The notes: generated from the sequence alone by a model not told the origin. Positions 42,398 through 52,499 are shown, counted from the first letter of the stretch. The stretch: DNA of 64,000 nt from CAVOJV01 sp963696325 (GCA_963696325.1 CAVOJV010000052.1:1-64000), one strand, 5' to 3'. Numbers and translations: made by a program.

Positions 42398-45286
42398 ATG
42401 CTGGCGAAACTTAAGAAATTTGGGCCGGTCATCAGTCTGGTGCCGCAGACCGGCATCCAGTTCGTGGATTTTGGTTTGGATATCAACGCGGTCCGAGTGT
42501 CCCGCGCGTTCCTGAACGAGCCGGGGGCCGGGCTGGTTTGCCTCTATCAGGATGGCGAGAGCGGTCAACTGCTGGATGCCGCCGGCCAGGTTCCCGTCAA
42601 GCAGGAACTGATCTATTCCCTCGACGGCGCGCGCGCCGCCACCACGTTTGCCGGTGGCTGGTTACCGCTGCCGTTTCTGAGAATCCGGGAAACCGGCCCG
42701 GACGGCAGTTGGCTGTTCCATAAGGGACCCCTCAACTGGGCACGGGCACGGCTGGTGGAACTGGATGAGCCGGATGCGGACGGCAACACCCACCGCCTCA
42801 CCCTGGCCTTCGATACCAATCTCATGGTGGTGCGCGAGGGACGCCCTTATCTGGCGCCCAGCCCGCTGGACATGCAGGCGGGCGAGGAATTCGCCCTGGC
42901 CGATGGTGAGTCCGACGCCCGCTGGTTCGTGAGCCAGGAGTGGATGGGGGAGTGGCTCCTGCAGACCTATTTTGCCTTCGAAACCCGGCGGCGGGCGCCG
43001 CGCCGGGTCGATGAGGCGGAACTGCGCAAGGGCTTCGAGCATCTCGCCCGGTACTTTACCTTTCTCAGCCTGCTGGCAAAAGCCGAACTGTTCCCGCGCA
43101 TCCGCTTCGCATTCGTCGATACGGCGGCCATTCACAACAAGCCCATCGACGTGGACATGGTGCTGGATATCGGCAACTCCCGCAGTTGCGGCATGCTGAT
43201 GGAGACCAGCGGCGACGATCCGGTGGACCTGAATGACAGCTATCGGCTGGAACTGCGCGATCTGACCCGTCCCGAGCTGGTCTACGACGAACCCTTTCCC
43301 AGCCGGATCGAGTTTGCCCGCAGCGCGTTTGGGGATGAGAAACTGTCGCGCCGTAGCGGCCGCAACAGCGCCTTCCTCTGGCCCACGGTCGCGCGGGTGG
43401 GTTTCGAGGCCCTGTCCCTGTCCTACCTGAGTCACGGTACCGAGGGCAGCACCGGCCTGTCCAGCCCCAAGCGCTACCTGTGGGATACCGCGCCGCGTTA
43501 TCACGAGTGGCGCTTCAACGCCGGCCTGGACGGCATTGCCGGGCGCAGCGGGCCGGTAACCGCTGGTCCCTTCGTCCGCTATCTGCGGGAAGACGGCGAG
43601 GAACTGGGCCAGGGCGATGTGCCCGCGGTTACCGCCCTGTTCTCGCGCGGTTCGTTGATGAGCTTTGTGGTGAGCGAGATCCTCTTGCAGGCGTTTGTTC
43701 TCATCAACTCACCCGCCAAGCGTTACGAGCGCGCCTATTCCGATGCGCCCCGCCAGCTCCGGCGCGTCATCCTTACCATGCCCACGGCCATGCCCCTGGC
43801 CGAGCGGCGGCTGTTCGAGAAGCGGGTCAAGGTGGCCATCAGGCTGACCTGGCGCGCCCTGGGCCTGGACGAGACCCAGGCGCCGGAGGCGTTGCTGCAA
43901 TGGGACGAGGCTACCGGCACCCAGATCATTTTTCTGTACAACGAGATCAAGGACAATTTCCAGGGCGACGCCTCTCTGTTCTTCAAAGTATTCGGCCGCC
44001 AGCGGGACAACTACGGCGAGGTTCCTTCGCTGCGCATCGCCAGCATCGACATCGGTGGCGGCACCACCGATTTGATTATCACGACCTATGAGCTGGAAGG
44101 TGGCACGGCGGTAAAGCCCACCCAGGAATTCCGCGAGGGTTTCAACTTGGCCGGCGATGACATCCTCTGCAATCTCATTGAGCGGAATGTCTTTCCCAGT
44201 CTGCTGGAGGCTGTCCGCAAGGCCGGTGCGGCCAATCCGGAAGAGCTGCTGGCCCGCCTGCTGGGTGGCAACCGCGGCGATCAGCCGGAGAGCGAGCGCA
44301 CCCTGCGCAAGCAGTTCGCCAATCAGGTGGCCTTGCCGCTGGCTTTGCGAATGATGCACCGTTACGAAGCCGCCGATCCTACCGCCGGCAACGAAGCCAT
44401 TGCCCTGCGCTTCGCCGACGTATTCGATCCGCGTAGGTGGCCGCATGAAAAGGTAATCGCCTATCTGGAAGAGGCCGTCCGCGCCGCGGGTGGGCGCGAT
44501 TTCCGGCTGGACAAGGTCAGCTTCGAGACCAACACGCTGGCCGTCGATACCACCGTGCGCCGCACCATCGGCCAGGTGCTGAGCGATTTGTGCGAGGTCA
44601 TCTATCTGTATGACTGCGACTACCTGCTGGTATCGGGGCGGCCCTGTCGGCTGCCGGCGGTGCGCGCCGCGATCATGGCCAAGCTGCCGGTTTTGGCCGA
44701 TCGCATCGTCACCATGCACAATTACAAGGTGGGCAACTGGTATCCATTCCGGGCCGTGAGCGGGCGGCTGACCGATCCGAAAACCACGGCGGCGGTCGGG
44801 GCCATGGTGTGCGCGCTGTCGGAAGGACAACTCTACAAATTCCATCTGCGCAGCCGGGATCTCGGCATGAAATCTACTGCCCGCTTCGTGGGGCAGATGG
44901 AGCAAACCGGACGGATCAAGCAGGAAAATGTCCTGTTTGCCAACCTGGAACTGGAAGACCGCAAGACTCGGCTGCCGGAAGCCACGTTCGACTTCTATGC
45001 GCCGATCTTCATCGGCTTTCGCCAACTCGGCGTGGAGCGCTGGCCGGCCACGCCGCTGTACCGGGTGAACTTCGCCCATCCCCAGGATGCCCGGAACAAG
45101 GCGCTGCCGCTGAAGGTGACTCTGGAACGGGCTACCGACGAGGACGAGCAGGATTTCCGGATCACCGATGTCACCGACGCTCAGGGCAACCCGCTGCCCA
45201 GAAGCACGGCCCTGCTCAAGTTGCAGACGCTGAAGGACGATGAAGGCTACTGGCTGGATACGGGGATTTTTTCCATACCGCAATAG
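42398..45286 (+). CDS. srfB: SrfB-family protein (actin/Hsp70-like ATPase fold)
   Basis: A 962-residue protein of the SrfB family, first described as an SsrB-regulated factor in Salmonella and of unknown function. Two actin-like phosphate motifs are visible: MVLDIGNSRSCGM near residue 262 and IASIDIGGGTTDLIITTYEL near 548. A later ADENOSINE-like segment is DYLLVSGRPCRLPAVRAAIM. GAGGGG precedes the ATG. The partner srfC lies downstream but is separated by 1.3 kb of gene fragments, and srfA is not seen. Confidence 0.85.
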   Translation: MLAKLKKFGPVISLVPQTGIQFVDFGLDINAVRVSRAFLNEPGAGLVCLYQDGESGQLLDAAGQVPVKQELIYSLDGARAATTFAGGWLPLPFLRIRETGPDGSWLFHKGPLNWARARLVELDEPDADGNTHRLTLAFDTNLMVVREGRPYLAPSPLDMQAGEEFALADGESDARWFVSQEWMGEWLLQTYFAFETRRRAPRRVDEAELRKGFEHLARYFTFLSLLAKAELFPRIRFAFVDTAAIHNKPIDVDMVLDIGNSRSCGMLMETSGDDPVDLNDSYRLELRDLTRPELVYDEPFPSRIEFARSAFGDEKLSRRSGRNSAFLWPTVARVGFEALSLSYLSHGTEGSTGLSSPKRYLWDTAPRYHEWRFNAGLDGIAGRSGPVTAGPFVRYLREDGEELGQGDVPAVTALFSRGSLMSFVVSEILLQAFVLINSPAKRYERAYSDAPRQLRRVILTMPTAMPLAERRLFEKRVKVAIRLTWRALGLDETQAPEALLQWDEATGTQIIFLYNEIKDNFQGDASLFFKVFGRQRDNYGEVPSLRIASIDIGGGTTDLIITTYELEGGTAVKPTQEFREGFNLAGDDILCNLIERNVFPSLLEAVRKAGAANPEELLARLLGGNRGDQPESERTLRKQFANQVALPLALRMMHRYEAADPTAGNEAIALRFADVFDPRRWPHEKVIAYLEEAVRAAGGRDFRLDKVSFETNTLAVDTTVRRTIGQVLSDLCEVIYLYDCDYLLVSGRPCRLPAVRAAIMAKLPVLADRIVTMHNYKVGNWYPFRAVSGRLTDPKTTAAVGAMVCALSEGQLYKFHLRSRDLGMKSTARFVGQMEQTGRIKQENVLFANLELEDRKTRLPEATFDFYAPIFIGFRQLGVERWPATPLYRVNFAHPQDARNKALPLKVTLERATDEDEQDFRITDVTDAQGNPLPRSTALLKLQTLKDDEGYWLDTGIFSIPQ

Positions 45287-45328
45287 GACGCGTTATGGGG
45301 CGGAACCCGTCCAGACGGCGTATCTCCT

Positions 45329-45903
45329 TTAGCCGTCCATCCGCACTTTTGCATACGCTTCGGCCAGCACAAGATCGCAGCTTATGGATGGCAAGTGCAG
45401 GGAGCTATTGATGTCGCTGGTTTCCGTCAACAGCCAGGCGCCATCGGGCCGGCGAACATAATGCATCACGTGATACCGCTGTTGGGCGACCAATACGTAT
45501 TCCCGCAAGGATTCAAGTGCGCGGTAATGCTCGAATTTCCCCGCGCAGTCATAGTCTTCGGTGGTTTTGGACAAGACGTCGACGAGCAGCGTGGGGTTCA
45601 AGAGGGTATCGACTTCGGCGTCCTCGAAGCTCGGTCCACCACAGACGACAACAACATCCGGGTAGGTATAGAGTCCGGTCGCGTTACCTTGACCCGCAGA
45701 TCGCTGATGTAGACCTCGCAGGGGCGTTGTTTCAACTGCGCCCGCAGTTCCGCCCCAATATTCAGGCAGATCAGATTGTGCCTGCGGCTGGCGCCCGTCA
45801 TCGCGAAAATCTCACCGTCAAGATATTCGCTTTTGTGTTCAGCCTGGCGTTCCAGGGCCAGATATTCGGCGGGAGTGGCACGGGATGAGGCTGGAGTGGG
45901 CAT
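45329..45903 (-). pseudogene. Uma2-family (DUF820) endonuclease-like protein, frameshifted
   Basis: From ATG 45903 (GGAAG upstream) the frame reads PAEYLALERQAEHKSEYLDG and YISDLRVKVT. A missing base near 45680 moves the rest to TYPDVVVVCGGPSFEDAEVD and NPTLLVDVLSKTTEDYDCAG. The PD-(D/E)XK core (E..PD..E-type residues) spans the lesion, so the copy is inactive. Uma2 genes are often multicopy and mobile. Confidence 0.8.
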
Positions 45904-45929
45904 GGCTTCCTCCGGGTGGCTGGTTCTAG

Positions 45930-46190
45930 TCATTTTCCGGCACCGGCAAATTGGGACAGGTGGCCGATAGGGTTGGTCCACCAGATATTGCGCCATTCGG
46001 CGTGAGTCAGGTTGCGCGGCAGTCGCTTGCACGCTTCGGCGATCAGATCTTCCGTCCGCCAGAGCCACAGCCACGCGGTCTTGTCCTCGCTGGCGGTGGC
46101 TAGGCGCCGGCCATCGGGGCTGAAGGCCACGGCCTCCACCCCGCCATCGTGGGTCAGGCGGGCGAGTTCCCGGTCGCAGGCGGGCGATCA
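45930..46190 (-). pseudogene. WD40-repeat protein, C-terminal fragment
   Basis: VEAVAFSPDGRRLATASEDK, then LWLWRTEDLIAEACKRLPRN and LTHAEWRN form the last WD40 blade and the conserved tail of large WD40 proteins, often nSTAND/NACHT receptors. The frame is fused upstream to a Trypco1 fragment and has shifted at the end, where the alternative frame would give YRPTCPNLPVPE-type closing residues. Confidence 0.65.
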
Positions 46191-46335
46191 CCTCGTTGAA
46201 ACTGGCCTGCGCATTTTCCGGGATGCTTTCGCCCGACCGACTGATCCGTTGCGGACCTTCCCCCGCCAGGGTTTCCACTTCGATGTATATCGGGCTACCG
46301 TCCGCAAGCTGAAATTCAATCGGGTGTTTTGTCAT
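46185..46335 (-). pseudogene. Trypco1 (trypsin-co-occurring domain) protein, 5' fragment
   Basis: From ATG 46335: MTKHPIEFQLADGSPIYIEV, GEGPQRISRSGESIPENAQA, SFNEVIARLRP. This is the N-terminal part of the Trypco1 effector-associated domain found with trypsin-like and NTPase conflict proteins. It breaks off into the WD40 fragment after about 48 residues. Confidence 0.65.
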
Positions 46336-46626
46336 GATTATCTCTTTTCCAAATTTCCAATGGTTTTTCATGTCCTGTCGCGCACCACCGCCGATGAAAC
46401 GCGGTGAGATTTTCAAAGCAGCGTTCACGAAACCATAGCTGTGTCTCAAAGACTATGTTCATACTATAGTGGACTAACTAAGAGAGTTTATGCTTCTGTT
46501 GATCAGGAGGGGAGTAGCTATGCACCGTTCGGTTTACAGTGCTGACGGTGGCTGGCTAATAACAGTAACGGCAGTCTTCTGCCGTGGTTCTATCGGCGAT
46601 CTATGGATGAAAGGAAATACGGTGGT

Positions 46627-49245
46627 ATGTCCGCGACTGACGAAAAACTGAGCACCGCCTGCCGGACCCTGGACCAGGTCAGCGCGCAATTCACGACCTG
46701 GCTGGATGCTAACGCGGAGCGCGTGCGCCAGGAAAAAGCCGGCCTTGACAAGGAGTTCCGTCGTTTCGCGGCCCAGGCCCGGCGCCTGGATCAGGCCGTC
46801 CAGCGGCCCATGTGCGTGGGTGTGTTCGGTCCCAGCCAGTCCGGCAAGTCGTATCTGATCTCGGCCCTGGCCCGCAAGGGTACCGCGCCGCTGCTGGCCG
46901 AATTCGCCGAGCAACAGGTGGATTTCATCCGCGACCTCAATCCCGAGGGCGGGCGGGAATCCACCGGCCTGGTCACCCGCTTCACGATACACAAAGCAAA
47001 GGTTCCGGCCGCCACGCCGGTGCGCATGCGCCTGCTGACGCAAACCGACCTCGTCAAGATCATCGGCAATACCTATTACGCCGACTGCGACCACAGCGAC
47101 GATGAGCCACCCACCCAGGCTCAGATCAACGAGGCCATCGAGGCCGTCGCGGGCATGGCCCAGACTGCACCGGTGGATCCCCTGACGGCAGACGATGTCT
47201 ACGATCTGCAAGCCTATTTCGAGCGCTATTTCAAGGGTTACGAGCGCATCCGCCTGCTGCGTCATGGTTTCTGGGAACGCGCTGCCCAGTTGGCCCCGCA
47301 CCTGCGCATCCAGGACCGCGCCCACTTGTTCGGCATCATCTGGGGCACGGTGGAAACCCTGAACCAATTGTACGTGCAGCTCTATGCGGGGCTGCAGGGG
47401 CTGAATTTCGCCTGCGATGCCTATGCCGGCCTGGATGCCCTGCTGCCGCGGGAAAAAAGCATCATCGACGTGCAGAGCTTGCAGGGGTTGGGCGCGAAGG
47501 GTGGGGAAACCCTGGCGCTAACCGGCGCCAACGGTGCCCGAGTGTCCCTGCCGCGCAGCACGGTGACGGCCCTGGTCGCCGAACTGCAAATCGTCATCAG
47601 TGACCAGCCGTGGGATTTCTTCGAGCATACCGACCTGCTGGATTTTCCCGGCGCCCGTTCCCGGGAGCAGATCAAAAACCTCGACGAGTATCTGCAGGTA
47701 CCTAATTCCCTGCAGAGCCTGTTTCTGCGCGGCAAAGTCGCGTATCTGTTCGAGCGTTACTGCGCCGAGCAGGAGTTGACCAGCATGCTGCTGTGCATAG
47801 GACCCAGCAACCAGGAGGTCAAGACCCTGCCGGAGATGGTCTACGACTGGATTGCTTCCACCCACGGCGGGACGCCGGAACAGCGCGCCGGCCAGCCCAC
47901 CGCGCTGTTCCTGGTGCTGACCAAGTTCGACATGGAATTCGAAGAGAAGGCCGGCGAGCGCTCGCCCGAGACCCGCTGGAGCACCCGGATGGAAAGTTCG
48001 CTGATGAACTTCTTCGGCAAGCAGCACGACTGGCCCCAGCACTGGGATGGCCGGGGCTGCTTTCGCAACAGTTACTGGCTGCGCAATCCCAATTTCAAGG
48101 CGAAGAATATCTTCGACTACGATGAAAACAGTCAGGAAGTCGGTATCCGGGCCGGCGAACGCAAACGCATCGAGGCGTTTCGCGAGGCATTCCTGAGGGA
48201 CACGGGGGCGAACCGCTTTTTTCAGGACCCGCCACGCGCCTGGGAGGCGGCCATCGCCCTCAACGATGGCGGCGTCAGTTACCTTGCCGAGAACCTGCGC
48301 CCGGTCTGCAATCCGGAGCTCAAGCGCCAGCAGATCACCGGCCAGTTGGAACGGCTGCGCCAACAGATAAGCGAGCGAATCGGCCACTATTACGTCAGCG
48401 GCAATCCCGAGCAGGAATTCGAAAAACGGGTGGCGGTATCCCACCAAATCGCCGAGCATCTGATCGACAGCGCTGGGGCGCAGCGCTTCGGCGAACTGTT
48501 GCACGCCTTGCAGGTGGATAGCGGCGAACTGGAAGACATCTATTATCGGATTGAAACCCGGCTACCCGATGATACGGAGAAAGGCACCGCGCCGAGTATT
48601 GGCACCGCTGTTGACAAGTCCAAGATGAAGCAGTTGCTGGGTCTGGGCGCTACCGCAGCCGGGCCGACGCCCGCGGCCAACCTCAAGGACGATGCCGCCC
48701 TGTTCGCCCGGGAGGCGGTGGCGGACTGGATGCAAGACCTTCAGGATCTGGCGGGCAACGGCTCGCTGTGCGACTACTATCGCTTGCCAGAAACCCTGAT
48801 GGCCGAGTTCGTCAAGGAGCTCATGGCGGGCGCCAAGCGTCTCAACATCGAGGAACGCATCACCGCGGCGGTGCGCGAGGCGACCGGTTTCCGCATGCGG
48901 TTTCAGCAGATCGTGGCGCTGCCAGCCAGGCTCACCGCCAACCTGATCAACAGCTATATCAATTTTCTGGGTTATGCTGCCATCAGCCTGAATGAGCGCC
49001 CCCAACTGGTGCTGGAAGACGGCCCGCGCCCTATCTTCCGGCCCCGCGCCGTGCCCCGCAACGGACCTGTATTAACGGAACAGCAATCCAATTACGATCA
49101 GGATTACTATACGGACTGGATTCGCGGGTTTTTGGATCTAGTGGAGCGCAACGCCCGTTTTCAGGGGGGCGTTGACGTGGATATGGAAGCGAACGCGCGC
49201 TTGGGACAGTTGCTCAAACAGCTCGAGCAGGCAGGGGTGATTTAA
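46627..49245 (+). CDS. srfC: SrfC-family protein (P-loop GTPase-like)
   Basis: About 872 residues. A dynamin/GTPase-like P-loop is at 66-75 (VGVFGPSQSGKSYLISALAR) and a G3-like motif reads LLDFPGARSREQIKNLDEYL; ALFLVLTKFDMEFE looks like the G4 motif (TKFD for NKxD). The C-terminal half is helical. It is the usual downstream partner of SrfB and was described as a putative virulence factor. ATG 46627 follows AAGGAAA; an ATG eight codons upstream is possible. Confidence 0.85.
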   Translation: MSATDEKLSTACRTLDQVSAQFTTWLDANAERVRQEKAGLDKEFRRFAAQARRLDQAVQRPMCVGVFGPSQSGKSYLISALARKGTAPLLAEFAEQQVDFIRDLNPEGGRESTGLVTRFTIHKAKVPAATPVRMRLLTQTDLVKIIGNTYYADCDHSDDEPPTQAQINEAIEAVAGMAQTAPVDPLTADDVYDLQAYFERYFKGYERIRLLRHGFWERAAQLAPHLRIQDRAHLFGIIWGTVETLNQLYVQLYAGLQGLNFACDAYAGLDALLPREKSIIDVQSLQGLGAKGGETLALTGANGARVSLPRSTVTALVAELQIVISDQPWDFFEHTDLLDFPGARSREQIKNLDEYLQVPNSLQSLFLRGKVAYLFERYCAEQELTSMLLCIGPSNQEVKTLPEMVYDWIASTHGGTPEQRAGQPTALFLVLTKFDMEFEEKAGERSPETRWSTRMESSLMNFFGKQHDWPQHWDGRGCFRNSYWLRNPNFKAKNIFDYDENSQEVGIRAGERKRIEAFREAFLRDTGANRFFQDPPRAWEAAIALNDGGVSYLAENLRPVCNPELKRQQITGQLERLRQQISERIGHYYVSGNPEQEFEKRVAVSHQIAEHLIDSAGAQRFGELLHALQVDSGELEDIYYRIETRLPDDTEKGTAPSIGTAVDKSKMKQLLGLGATAAGPTPAANLKDDAALFAREAVADWMQDLQDLAGNGSLCDYYRLPETLMAEFVKELMAGAKRLNIEERITAAVREATGFRMRFQQIVALPARLTANLINSYINFLGYAAISLNERPQLVLEDGPRPIFRPRAVPRNGPVLTEQQSNYDQDYYTDWIRGFLDLVERNARFQGGVDVDMEANARLGQLLKQLEQAGVI

Positions 49246-49300
49246 GGGAATTGCCCGCCGGCATGAGAGATTGACGATAGTAAATCTTAGAGCCACCGCC

Positions 49301-49459
49301 ATGACTGACGGTACTGACAACCTGGCCTTGAATATCCTAAGAGACATCCAGATGCGTTTGGGCAGGATGGAAGAGCGGCTGACTAACCTGGAGATGCGTA
49401 TGACTTCCCAGGAGCAACACTTGGGAAAGCGCGGCGGAATCCGGACCAGATCTCAATGA
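49301..49459 (+). CDS. short coiled-coil protein, probably truncated
   Basis: A 52-residue frame: NLALNILRDIQMRLGRMEER, LTNLEMRMTSQEQHL. The heptad pattern matches small coiled-coil proteins that are usually longer and continue after SQE-H. Here the sequence diverges into GKRGGIRTRSQ and ends inside the 3' end of ligA on the other strand. It is likely a remnant. Confidence 0.4.
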   Translation: MTDGTDNLALNILRDIQMRLGRMEERLTNLEMRMTSQEQHLGKRGGIRTRSQ

Positions 49460-51474
49460 TTATGCCCAAGTATCTCCACCAACCCCGCTTCATCCAATAT
49501 GCTAAGCCCCAGCTCCCGGGCCTTGGCCAACTTTGACCCCGCCTCCGCGCCCGCCACCACGTAATCGGTTTTCTTCGAGACGTTGCCGGTGACCTTGGCG
49601 CCCAAGGCCTGGAGTCTGGCTTTGGCCTCGTCGCGAGTCATGCCGGCAAGGGCGCCGGTGAGGACGAAGGTCTTGCCTTCCAATGGCTGGGTGGCTGCCA
49701 TGCTGGTTATCTCCTCCAGCCAATGGATACCGGCCTGGCGCAGGCGCTCGATGATGTCGCGGTTGTGGGGTTCCTGAAAGAAGGCATGGATACTGGTGGC
49801 CACCACCTGGCCGATATCGGGCACCTGCTGAAGTTGTTTCTCGCTGGCCGCCATGACGGACTCCAGCGTGCCGAAATGCTGGGCCAACGCCAGCGCGGTG
49901 GCCTCGCCCACTTCCCGGATGCCCAGGGCGTAGAGAAAGCGTGCCAGCGTGGTGGTTTTGCTGCGTTCCAGGGCGGCCGCCAGTTTCTCGGCGGATTTCT
50001 CGCCCATACGTTCCAAGTCGGCCAGGGTGGCCGGGTCGAGTGAGTAGAGGTCGGCGGGGCTGTGCACCAGTTCCCGTTCCACCAGTTGCTCCACCAGCTT
50101 ATCGCCCAGCCTCTCGATGTCCAGGGCACGCCGGGAGGCGAAGTGGCGGATAGCTTCCCTGCGCTGGGCGCTGCAATACAGGCCGCCGATGCAGCGCGCC
50201 ACGCTGCCGCCTTCGGGGCGGATGACCTCGGAGCCGCACACCGGGCAATGGCTGGGCATCTCGAAGGGTTGCGTATCAGGCGGGCGGCGCTCCAGCACCA
50301 CGCCGACGACTTCCGGGATCACGTCGCCGGCCCGGCGCACGCTCACCGTATCGCCCACCCGCACGTCCTTGCGCCTGACTTCGTCGCGGTTGTGCAGGGT
50401 GGCGTTGGTCACGGTGACGCCGCCCACGAATACTGGTTCCAGGCGCGCCACGGGGGTAAGCGTGCCGGTGCGGCCTACCTGTACCTGGATGTCCACCACG
50501 CGGGTCAGTTCCTCATGGGCCGGGAATTTATGCGCGATGGCCCAGCGCGGCGCACGGGCCACGAAGCCCAGCTCGCGCTGCTGATCCAGCCGGTCCACCT
50601 TGTAGACTACCCCGTCGATCTCGTAGGGCAACTCGTCACGGCGGGCATGGATCGCCCGGTAATAGCCCAGGCAACCTTCCATCCCCACGACGAGCTTGAG
50701 TTCCGGGCAGATCCGCAGGCCCCAGTCGCGCAGCCGCCGCAGGGTTTCACCGTGGCGCGGCGGCAGTTGGCCGTCTTCCACCACCCCCACCCCATAGCAG
50801 AACATCTCCAAGGGCCGTTGCGCGGTGATCCGGGCGTCCAATTGGCGCAGGCTGCCGGCGGCGGCGTTGCGCGGATTGGCGAAGGTCTTCTCGCCGCGCG
50901 CGCGGGCCCGGGCATTGAGTTCCTCGAAGCCCTGTTTCGGCATGTAGACTTCGCCCCGCACCTCCAGTACGCGGGGATAATCACCGCCTCGCAGTCGCAG
51001 TGGGATGGAGCCAATGGTGCGGATGTTATGGGTGATGTCCTCGCCGGTAAAGCCGTCGCCACGGGTAGCGCCAGACACCAGCAAGCCGTTTTCATAGCGC
51101 AGGCTCACCGCCAGCCCGTCCAGCTTGGGTTCCGCCGCATAGGTCACCTGCTCCATTTCCAGTCGCTCGCGGATCCGCCGGTCGAAATCCTGCACCTCCG
51201 CGTCCGTAAACGCGTTATCCAGGGACAGCATGGGCAGGGCATGGTGAACCTGGCCAAAGGCGCTTAGGGGGGCGGCACCCACCCGCTGGGTCGGGGAGTC
51301 AGGAGTGATCAGTTCCGGATGGGTCTGCTCCAGCGCCCGCAGTTCTCCCAGCAGGCGGTCGTATTCGGTATCTGGAATGACTGGATCATCCAGGACATAG
51401 TAGCGGTAGTTGTGCTGGTCGAGCTGGTCGCGCAGCACGGCGACTCTGGCCTGGATATCCTCGGGAACGCTCAT
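49453..51474 (-). CDS. ligA: NAD-dependent DNA ligase
   Basis: A 673-residue LigA. The adenylated Lys117 is in AEPKLDGLAVSLRY; the Cys4 zinc finger is CPVCGSEV and CIGGLYC near 405-430; helix-hairpin-helix repeats follow (LYALGIREVGEATALALAQH) and a C-terminal BRCT domain (PLEGKTFVLTGALAGMTRDE). The start ATG overlaps the zipA stop (TGATG), so the long upstream frame is discarded. It seals nicks during replication and repair. zipA-ligA is a conserved gammaproteobacterial pair. Confidence 0.97.
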   Translation of the reverse strand: MSVPEDIQARVAVLRDQLDQHNYRYYVLDDPVIPDTEYDRLLGELRALEQTHPELITPDSPTQRVGAAPLSAFGQVHHALPMLSLDNAFTDAEVQDFDRRIRERLEMEQVTYAAEPKLDGLAVSLRYENGLLVSGATRGDGFTGEDITHNIRTIGSIPLRLRGGDYPRVLEVRGEVYMPKQGFEELNARARARGEKTFANPRNAAAGSLRQLDARITAQRPLEMFCYGVGVVEDGQLPPRHGETLRRLRDWGLRICPELKLVVGMEGCLGYYRAIHARRDELPYEIDGVVYKVDRLDQQRELGFVARAPRWAIAHKFPAHEELTRVVDIQVQVGRTGTLTPVARLEPVFVGGVTVTNATLHNRDEVRRKDVRVGDTVSVRRAGDVIPEVVGVVLERRPPDTQPFEMPSHCPVCGSEVIRPEGGSVARCIGGLYCSAQRREAIRHFASRRALDIERLGDKLVEQLVERELVHSPADLYSLDPATLADLERMGEKSAEKLAAALERSKTTTLARFLYALGIREVGEATALALAQHFGTLESVMAASEKQLQQVPDIGQVVATSIHAFFQEPHNRDIIERLRQAGIHWLEEITSMAATQPLEGKTFVLTGALAGMTRDEAKARLQALGAKVTGNVSKKTDYVVAGAEAGSKLAKARELGLSILDEAGLVEILGHNH

Positions 51475-52454
51475 CAGTGCGGTGAGTGTTGCAACCGCAG
51501 TCGCCGCTCGAATTCGGCGGCCTCGCTGCGTAGATGCATAATGGCCTGGGCCGTTATTTTGTTGCGGCGGTCGTCGCAAACGCTGCCATTGAGCTTGTGG
51601 GCTAAACGCCTGGCCAGGGCCACCAGGAAATCCACGGCCGCCACGGCTTCCATGGGACCGGGCAGTTGCATGAATAGAAGCAGCCCTGGCGTCGCTAAAG
51701 TCTCCAGGGTAGACAGATCGAAGATGCCCGGTTCGCGCAGATGGGCGATGCTGAGCACCGGCTTCCCCTCGGCCTCGCTCGTGGGAAAACAATCGAGGAC
51801 GCCGTTTTGAGAGAGCTGGAGATGCAACTCCTGGGCTACCGCCAGGATGCTCGCACCCTTGAAAAGCTGACCCTGGGGAGCCAGCACGGTCAACAGCACG
51901 GTCATCTCCGGGGTTTTGGTAACCGCTGGCTCCTGACGGGATTCCTTGCGCATCTTGCGGCTGGTTGCCTGGCCTGGAGGCCGCTGGCTGATCGGTTCCT
52001 GATGGCGTGGAGGTTGCTGGCTGACCGGTGGTTCCTCCTGGCGTGGAGGTTGCTGGCTGACCGGTTCCTCGTGGCCCGGAGGCCGCTGGCTGACCGGCTC
52101 CGGCTGGGAGTCGGGTTCCCCACTGGGTTTCGTCGGTGCCTGCGCGTCAACCGGCGCGGCGGGCATGTCGCTGGCGCGCCTGACCGGGGTGATTTCCACA
52201 TCCACCAGCACCTTGTCGGCCAGGTGATGATCCGGCGTGATGGTGCCGAGGCCGCCCAGGCCTAGTTCCACGCTCTTGGTCTCGGGCAGGGATTCGTTCG
52301 TCCCCAACGGCGGCGCGGTGTCCGCCAAACGGGCGGCGCGCCGGCGGCGCTCCCTGAGTTGTTCCTTGATACGGGCGCGCATGCCCCAAAGGTAAATCAG
52401 GATAATGATCACTGCCCCTACACCCGCTAAAATCCAACGTAGTCCATCCATCAA
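51474..52454 (-). CDS. zipA: cell division protein ZipA
   Basis: A 326-residue bitopic inner-membrane protein that tethers FtsZ to the membrane. One N-terminal helix (GVGAVIIILIYLWGM, residues 12-26) is followed by a basic stretch, a Pro/Gln-rich linker with five imperfect repeats of the type SQxPPxxxEP (about 115-165), and the FtsZ-binding domain (TVLLTVLAPQGQLFKGASIL, LFMQLPGPMEAVAAVDFLVA). It lies between smc and ligA and is coupled to ligA by a TGATG overlap. Confidence 0.93.
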   Translation of the reverse strand: MMDGLRWILAGVGAVIIILIYLWGMRARIKEQLRERRRRAARLADTAPPLGTNESLPETKSVELGLGGLGTITPDHHLADKVLVDVEITPVRRASDMPAAPVDAQAPTKPSGEPDSQPEPVSQRPPGHEEPVSQQPPRQEEPPVSQQPPRHQEPISQRPPGQATSRKMRKESRQEPAVTKTPEMTVLLTVLAPQGQLFKGASILAVAQELHLQLSQNGVLDCFPTSEAEGKPVLSIAHLREPGIFDLSTLETLATPGLLLFMQLPGPMEAVAAVDFLVALARRLAHKLNGSVCDDRRNKITAQAIMHLRSEAAEFERRLRLQHSPH

Positions 52455-52499
52455 TCTTGGCCCCCCAATTGTTCCGGCTGTTGCATATTAATCGCTCAC

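Noticed and set aside
43709..45283. 524-codon minus-strand frame inside srfB
   Set aside because: Shadow of the srfB frame; composition is atypical and srfB motifs are decisive.
50062..51267. 401-codon plus-strand frame across ligA
   Set aside because: Antisense to ligA catalytic regions; His/Gln-rich shadow composition.
51475..51792. N-terminal extension of ligA
   Set aside because: It is the other frame of zipA; the ATG overlapping the zipA stop gives the normal LigA start.
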